NCBI RefSeq assembly: GCF_002288925.2
Contig: NW_022098021.1
Span: 875,227-939,226, forward strand
Source: Delphinapterus leucas
Taxonomy: Eukaryota > Chordata > Mammalia > Artiodactyla > Monodontidae
Direction: 5' to 3'
DNA length: 64,000 nt
In this document: positions 58,126 to 64,000 of the stretch, one piece after another
How positions within the stretch are numbered: position 1 is the stretch's first letter
Layout of the letters: every line of letters begins with the position of its first letter
Notes under the pieces: generated by a model
Told to the model about the DNA's origin: nothing
Databases searched by the model: none
Seen by the model: the letters and a program-made list of their open reading frames with translations, nothing else
Made by a program: the position numbers and the translations under genes

Positions 58126-58689
58126 TCGTTTTATATTTCACACCAATATCATATTACTATTCTTAACTTTTTTTTTTGTATTCTAGACAAATCAAATAAA
58201 TATGTTGATTTCGTTTAGCAGGAAGATTTCGCCATAAAATAAGGTATAATTATAGAAACAAAGAGTTTAAAGAGGAATGCTGTGATGTTAGAATTGAATT
58301 GAAAATATCAGTAAGAACTCACACCTTAAAAAAAAAAAAAAAGGTATTTTCCAGCTCTGCTCGCTGAAACAGCCCAGGCTTAACAATACCCAGTATCTCA
58401 AATCTGATCTGAACCCCAGATGCCATTTTTGGTCTTGGTCTGTAATGCCATTTTCACTAAAAGGAAGCAGGACTCCATGGAGAAATTGTTGATGTGTGTT
58501 TGGCGCAGGAAGGGTACCAGGTTGGCTTGTGTGCCCAGAGGCAAGAAAGCGTTCAGATACCAATGGGACAACATCGGTGGACCTAGCACTCAGCCTAGAG
58601 GGTCATTAGCAACGAGAAGATCCACTTGGGATATCTGGTCAAATGCTCTGCTCTTAAGTGACCCCAATTTACTTTTAAGACTCGGATTA

Positions 58690-58970
58690 TTGAAATATTT
58701 TTTTAATATTTTAGTTTCATTGGAGTATAGTTGACTTACAATGTTGTGTTAGTTTCAGGTGTTCAGCAAAGTGATTCTGTTATACATATACATATATTCA
58801 TTCTTTTTTAGATTCTTATCTCATATAGGTTATCTACAGAATACTGAAGCTACAGAATACACAGCTCCCTGTGCTATACAGTAGGTCCTTGTTGGTTATC
58901 TATCTTATATATAGTAGTGTGTGTGTGTTCATCCCAAGGTCCTGATTTATCCCTCCCCCTAAAATATTTC
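58690..58970 (-). mobile_element. L1 3' UTR, reverse
   Basis: ttggagtatagttgacttac, tagtttcaggtgttcagcaa, tgctatacagtaggtccttg and tttatccctccccct are the reverse of the cetartiodactyl L1 3' UTR. Confidence 0.85.
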
Positions 58971-59870
58971 TTAAGAAGTAAGTATATAAAGGTTTAAGAG
59001 AATAAAGGCCATGGTATTTATGTTTTTGAGTTAAGAAAGGATCTGTGCATACATGGTAATGCTTAGTGTTCGAGAATTTGGGTCTCAGGGACAGCCTTGT
59101 AACTGCTATAAAAATGTGTATTTTGGGGGAGGAACCAAAGACTGAACCAAAGACAAAGTTTGTATTTTAGGGGGGAGACTTTTGAGGAGATAGAAACATG
59201 TACCTCAGAACTAAAGGGTTCCTCTCTATTTTCATAAAGCACATTTATACCCACGGTCCCATGAGGTCTAGGAAAGCTTAAATTACACTATATTATTCAT
59301 ACTATATAACACATATAATATATTGATATTATTATTTTAATAAAGAGTCGGCATTTTGGAAGCTAGAATTTCGAAATATATCCCTGATAATTCTTTTTCC
59401 TTTCCTCTACCTATTAAACTTCATTTGTTCATTTTCACCAGTAATAGAGGGCTGATTTTCTACAGGACCTAGAGCAAGTGATAAGCCATTTCACACCTTT
59501 CTGTAAGTAAGAAAAAGGCACTTTTTCCTCAAGACACTATGTTCCCACCCCCAGAAAATTGTCATACTATACTGATGTTTTCGAACAAGATACTTTACTG
59601 CCATCTTCTGGAAAATTGTTTTTATTATTATAAGCAGCAAATCTATGAAACCTATTATGTGAATAACCCCTCCTTAGATGTAGCCCCCTTCTGCAGCACA
59701 AAACCTGTACAACCATATATGACAGAGGCTGTGATGAGTATAATATTGTCTAGGGAATCCATGTGCTTGAATGTAACTGTGTCCAGATAGATCGTAGCTC
59801 CTTGTCAGAAACTCAGCATTTCATAACCATTATAGTCACTATGGCTTCTGCCCAGATGATTTCTCTCTCT
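58971..59870. other. Intergenic sequence, nothing recognised
   Basis: AT-rich, no repeat family or gene recognised. Confidence 0.4.
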
Positions 59871-59998
59871 CTTTTTTTTTTTTTTTTGGCCACATGCGCA
59901 GCCCCTTGTGGGATCTTAGTTCCCCAACCAGGGATTGAACCCGGGCCCTCAGCAGTGAGAGCATAAAGCCCTAACCACTAGACCACCAGGGAATTCCC
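59871..59998 (-). mobile_element. Short CHR-1-like SINE, reverse
   Basis: Poly(T), ggccacatgcgcag, gggatcttagttccccaacc, ttgaacccgggccctc, gaccaccagggaattccc. The flanks cagatgattt(ct) are a target duplication. Confidence 0.9.
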
Positions 59999-60512
59999 TC
60001 CAGATGATTTCTGAATTCACTCAGAGAAGATGTCACTCAAGGATTTCATCTCTGCCTGGGCTCAGGATTCTGGGGGTGGCAGAAGGCTCAGGGTGAGAAA
60101 CCAAGACAGAAGGTAAGGGGCTCAGTCAACCAGCAGGAGGTCTCAGTTAAGCAAGCAGGACAGGTAGGACCCTCACCCTGAGGGACCTTGACTTTCTTTT
60201 CTGGGGTTGTAGAGAAAGTACTTAGATCTCCCTTTCAAAGTCATTGCTGGATACAGACACATTTGCAATAAAAAAGAGAGATTTTTCTTGCCTTTTGATG
60301 CAGTTTAACAATGTTATATACAAGCTACCTCAAAAAGACAAAACCTAACATCTTCCCAAACCACCCCCATGTGCCCCTGGAATTAAACAAACCCACTCAA
60401 ACACGAACCGAATGAATGTGGTGACTAACAGTGTTTCAGTGAAGTGATAATCTAGTTCTTCATACGGAGAATTTTGAAAAGCACATGTAAATACAACAAT
60501 AATTCATTTCTC

Positions 60513-60639
60513 GGAAATTCCCTGGCGGCCCAGTGGTTAGAACTCGGCACTTCCACTGCAGGGGGCACAGGTTCAATCCCTGGCTGGGGAACTAAGATCC
60601 CGCAAGACAGTCGGCATGGCCAAAAAAATAAAAAACAAA
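60513..60639 (+). mobile_element. Short CHR-1-like SINE
   Basis: A perfect 18-bp target duplication, aacaataattcatttctc, lies at 60495-60512 and 60640-60657, bracketing a 127-bp element with a complete head and B box. Confidence 0.95.
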
Positions 60640-60958
60640 AACAATAATTCATTTCTCAACATTCTGTATTGAATTATTATAGATACTTAGAAGTATTTAT
60701 CTCACACATATTTAAAAAAATACTATCAGGTCACTAACGATTCTTTAGATCATGCTTTGGCGCTTACAAACAACTATTGTTTATTCCAACTGCTTTCAGG
60801 TGCAGTCAAGTGAGTTTAATGTTCCCTGCATCCTCCCAGCACTGCCCGTAGACCCTTGTGTGATGATGGAAAAGTTCTGCACATGGGTCTCCGACACTCA
60901 CCTGTGGAACGCAGCTAATGAGACTAGGGAACTAAACTTTATAGTTGATTTAAATTGA

Positions 60959-61250
60959 GGGCTTCCCTGGTGACGCAGTGCTTAAGAATCCGCCTGCTAA
61001 TGCAGGGGACACAGGTGCGAGCCCTGGTCCAGGAAGATCCCACATGCTGCGGAGCAGCTAAGCCCATGTGCCACAACTACTGAGCCTGTGTGCTTAGAGC
61101 CCACGAACCACAACTACTGAGCCCGTGTGCCACAACTACTGAAGCCCTTGCGCCTAGAGCCCGTGCTCTGCAACAAGAGAAGCCACCACAATGAGAAGCC
61201 CATGCACTACAACGAAGACCCAACGCAGCCAAAAATAAAACAAATTAAAA
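60959..61250 (+). mobile_element. CHR-2-like SINE, partly deleted 3' body
   Basis: It has head gcttccctggtgacgcagtg and ccacaactactgagcc modules. The gtggcccccgctcgccgcaa block before gaagacccaacgcagcc is absent. Confidence 0.92.
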
Positions 61251-61510
61251 TTATATTGAATTGATTTAAACTTTATTTTAAATAGTTACCAGCAGCTAAT
61301 GGTTACCATATTAGACAGTGCAGCTTCCAAACGTTTTTCAATCTGCCAGGAATGCCTTATTTCTGGCTTATCCATTGGTGAAACTCTTACAGTTGAATGA
61401 ATGAATGAACAAATGAACAAATGTTACTGTTAGACCCTGAATATAGCTGACACAGAGCAATAAAAATACTTAATGCTGACAGTAGAAAGCACTGAATTTC
61501 ACTGTTTCAT

Positions 61511-61690
61511 GAAGCCCCAGCACCTAGAGCCCATGCTCCACAAAAGAAAAGCCACCAAGACAAGAAGCCTATGCACCGCAAGGAAGAGTAGCCCTGCTTG
61601 CTGCAACTAGAGAAAGCCCGCACGCAGCAATGAAGACCCAATGCAGCGAAAAATGAATAAATAAATAAATAAATTTATTTTTTAAAAAAA
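61511..61690 (+). mobile_element. 5'-truncated CHR-2-like SINE
   Basis: Starts in the body at gaagccccagcacctagagc and runs through gaagacccaatgcagc to the tail aaataaataaataaattt. Confidence 0.88.
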
Positions 61691-61876
61691 GATGAGAAAA
61701 AAATTTCACTCTACATTTTCAGGCTAATTTGCTTTTAGCTTTTGGGGCAAAAAAAAAAAGCCATGATAATTTAAAATATTTAACAGGCAGTCGCTGCATT
61801 TCATGGTATTTTTCTGGGCAGAAGAGGTGAAAGGTTTTCACAGTGCCTAATAAATTACTTATTAGATAAACCAAGT

Positions 61877-62127
61877 GTTGCTAAGCTGGGGTGGGAATCC
61901 AGTGGTGGTAACACCTATGGTGTACTTGAGTAAACTTTGACGAATAAACAGTAATCTATAAAACTGTGTTATGACCTCTGATAGTGGTAGATCCACCGTA
62001 CACCAGGTGTTAGGGATCGAATCGTGTCCCCCAAATTCAAATGTGGAAGCCCTGACCCCCAGGACCTCAGAATGTGACAGTATTTGGAGACGGGGGATTA
62101 AATTAAAAGGAGGCCTTGTGGGTGGGT
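61877..62127 (+). repeat. Arm A of an inverted duplication
   Basis: From aagctggggtgggaatccag through the start of the MLT1 LTR, this segment recurs in reverse complement at 63400-63875. About 130 bp of non-LTR flank is included, so this is a duplicated segment rather than two separate LTR insertions. Confidence 0.9.
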
Positions 62128-62378
62128 CTTCATCCAATGTGACTCATGTCCTCATAAGAGGAGAGGATTAGGACACACAGGGTGCCATGCCCAGAGGGAG
62201 ACCATGTGAAGGGGTAGCAGAGAGCGGCCAGACCAAGGAGAGGCCTCAGAAGAAACCACGCCTGCCCACACCTTGATCTTGAAGTTTACCCTCCAGCGCA
62301 CTGGGAAGTAAATTTCTGTTTTTAAGCCACCTAGTATGCAGTACTTTGTTACGGCTGTCCTAGCAAACTAGTACTCAG
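62008..62378 (+). mobile_element. MLT1-type MaLR LTR
   Basis: tgttagggatcgaatcgtgt, cctgacccccaggacctcag, aatgtgacagtatttggaga, aagaaaccacgcctgcccac, aaatttctgtttttaagcca and cctagcaaactagtac follow the order of an ERVL-MaLR MLT1 LTR, with a small deletion after ggagacggg. Confidence 0.85.
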
Positions 62379-62379
62379 C

Positions 62380-63399
62380 GACTAGGGAAGGCCTTCTGGA
62401 CAGAGGTGGCCAGGCTAAGAGGACAGTAGGAAAGATCATTTTAGGAAAAGAGAATAGTGTGCTGTGAAGGCCTGGGGGTGAGGAAGACTTGAAAGCAAGT
62501 ATGGCCGGGGCACGACGTGCCGGCGAGGAGGCCAAGGGGAGGGGTGGTGTCGTGGACGTTTGTCCATGGACATTGTTGGCTGCCCAGCATCTGACACCCT
62601 TCGTATTTTAGGAGGATCCCAAAATGGGTGGGAAGAAGCTTCGGGGAGCAGACACCCTCCGTCTGAGCTCCCTGGAAGCCAGAACACGGCCTTTGACCGA
62701 CACACAGCAAGCTGGCATTCCCATCTGGGGCTCAGGAGGCAGACAAAGGGCAGGGTGGTTAGAAATGGTTCCCAGTGGCTATGATGGAACCAGGGTCCAG
62801 TGGTAAAGTGGTACGTGCCAGAGCACAGCTGTGTGACAGCGCGTCCACCGGCAAGAAGGCCTCGAGGTATTGAGATGGTAGGGCCACAGCAGCAGGCTAA
62901 GCAGGGCGACCAACTGCTCCTGGTTTGCTTGTGCAAACGGCGAGGGTTGGTCATGACTTCGGCAGCTCGCTCCCGTGAGACGACTTTGGCTGGGTCTTGC
63001 CTGCCTGAGCTGCTGTTGCTTTTCCAAACTTTGTTCCTCAATCTCTCTGACAATTCTGAGTTACCCAACATCGTTCCAAAAAATTCCTTTTCTGCTTCAG
63101 TTAGCAAGAATTGATTTTTCTTGGCTGCAACAGATTCCTGTGTCCTGACCCCTGAAGAGCCTTGTAAGGCACAACATGGAGTTTAGACTTTGTCCAGAGG
63201 TCAAGGCCAGTGGGGAGAGAGGGCACCAAAAGGTCCTGAGCAGAGAACGAGGTGATCAGATCTTCACTGAAGGGTGACCACTTTGGCTGCAGTGTGGAAA
63301 ATAGACTGAGTGACAGCAAGAGAGAAGATGCAAGAGTGCTGAGGAGGCGGTGAGAAGAGCCCGGAGTGAAGGAAACCAGGCGGCAAGAGCACCCGAGAG
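62380..63399. other. Intergenic sequence between inverted arms
   Basis: About 1 kb of spacer. 63140-63350 (gagccttgtaaggcacaaca, tttgtccagaggtcaaggcc, gaccactttggctgcagtgt) resembles a common mammalian dispersed repeat that I cannot name. The rest includes a 223-codon minus frame without known family. Confidence 0.35.
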
Positions 63400-63875
63400 G
63401 CCCCCTTTTAACTTAATCCCTCTTTAAAGGCCCCGTCTCCAACTACTGTCACAATCTGAGGTCCTGGGGGTCAGGGCTTCCACATTTGAATTTGGGGGCG
63501 ACAATTCGGTCCCTAACACCTGGTGTACGTGAGGTCCTGTGGATCTACCACTATCAGAGCTCATAACATAGTTTTTTTTTGTTTGTTTTTTTGTGGTACG
63601 CGGGCCTCTCACTGCTGTGGCCTCTCCCATTGCGGAGCACAGGCTCCGGACGCGCAGGCTCAGCAGCCATGGCTCACGGGCCCAGTTGCTCCGCGGCATG
63701 TGGGATCCTCCTGAACCGGGGCACGAACCCGTGTCCCTTGCATCGGCAGGCGGACTCTCAAACACTGCGCCACCAGAGAAGCCCCATAACATAGTTTTAT
63801 AGTTACTGTTTATTCGTAAAAGTTTACTCAAGTACACCATAGGTGTTACCACCACTGGATTCCCACCCCAGCTTA
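63400..63875 (-). repeat. Arm B of the inverted duplication, carrying a SINE
   Basis: Reverse-complementary to arm A, about 95 percent identical by eye outside the SINE. It keeps an 11-bp stretch after ggagacgggg that arm A lost. It ends at cccaccccagctta and abuts a CA repeat. Confidence 0.9.
63573..63784 (-). mobile_element. CHR SINE, reverse, inside arm B
   Basis: The flanks cataacatagtttt (63563 and 63784) are a perfect target duplication. Arm A lacks this insertion, so it post-dates the duplication. Confidence 0.94.
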
Positions 63876-63891
63876 CACACACACACACACA

Positions 63892-63942
<51 letters not shown>

Positions 63943-64000
63943 CTCTCTCTCTCTCCAAGCTGCAAGGCGCAGGTAAAGGCCAGTACCATTCATGCTGGTC
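63875..64000. repeat. (CA)n(CT)n plus flank, duplicate of 47.9 kb
   Basis: 63894-64000 is identical to 47878-47984 over all 107 bases, including the 47-base CT tract, the ccc interruption, the 12-base CT tail and 45 bp of non-repeat sequence. Only the CA length differs (about 19 versus 46 bases). Confidence 0.96.

Noticed and set aside
53861..64000. IFT88 exons upstream of CRYL1
   Set aside because: Expected from human synteny, but no conserved coding segment or splice structure is recognisable; the gene is probably further right.

Overview
This is a mammalian nuclear window, almost certainly from a cetacean (whale, dolphin or porpoise). About 35 insertions of tRNA-derived CHR-type SINEs dominate it, with the usual start cttccctggtggcgcagtgg. 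Many carry the extended body found in cetacean copies. Old L1/HAL1, L2, MIR, hAT, TcMar and ERV LTR fragments fill much of the rest. The 100-N gap shows that this is draft assembly.

One protein-coding gene is present: CRYL1 (lambda-crystallin / L-gulonate 3-dehydrogenase), on the minus strand. Its CpG-island promoter and exon 1 lie near 53.3-54.2 kb. Exons 2-5 are at 46.08-46.19, 33.05-33.18, 4.78-4.94 and 0.95-1.14 kb. The five exons splice in frame into residues 1-214, with GT/AG borders throughout; the last third of the protein lies beyond the left edge. The NAD-binding GxGxxG motif, the ribose-binding Asp and the Ser/His/Glu/Asn catalytic set are all visible, so the gene looks functional.

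Layout: 1-945 is part of intron 5; 1.1-4.8 kb intron 4; 4.9-33.05 kb intron 3, with the assembly gap at 21.4 kb; 33.2-46.1 kb intron 2; 46.2-53.8 kb intron 1. From 53.9 kb to the end is upstream intergenic DNA (IFT88 lies there in human). I found no IFT88 exon, functional RNA gene or intact transposon ORF.

The best leads are structural. (1) Intronic retroelements are overwhelmingly antisense to CRYL1: 24 of 27 SINEs and all six LTRs. (2) The last 600 bp is a mosaic. It holds an inverted copy of 61.88-62.13 kb, carrying its own SINE, joined to a 107-bp stretch identical to 47,878-47,984. (3) The gap at 21.4 kb has a hairpin-like SINE junction. (4) One SINE nested in another carries an apparent 3' transduction. 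I saw no new multi-gene system, and none would be expected in a mammalian intron-rich locus.
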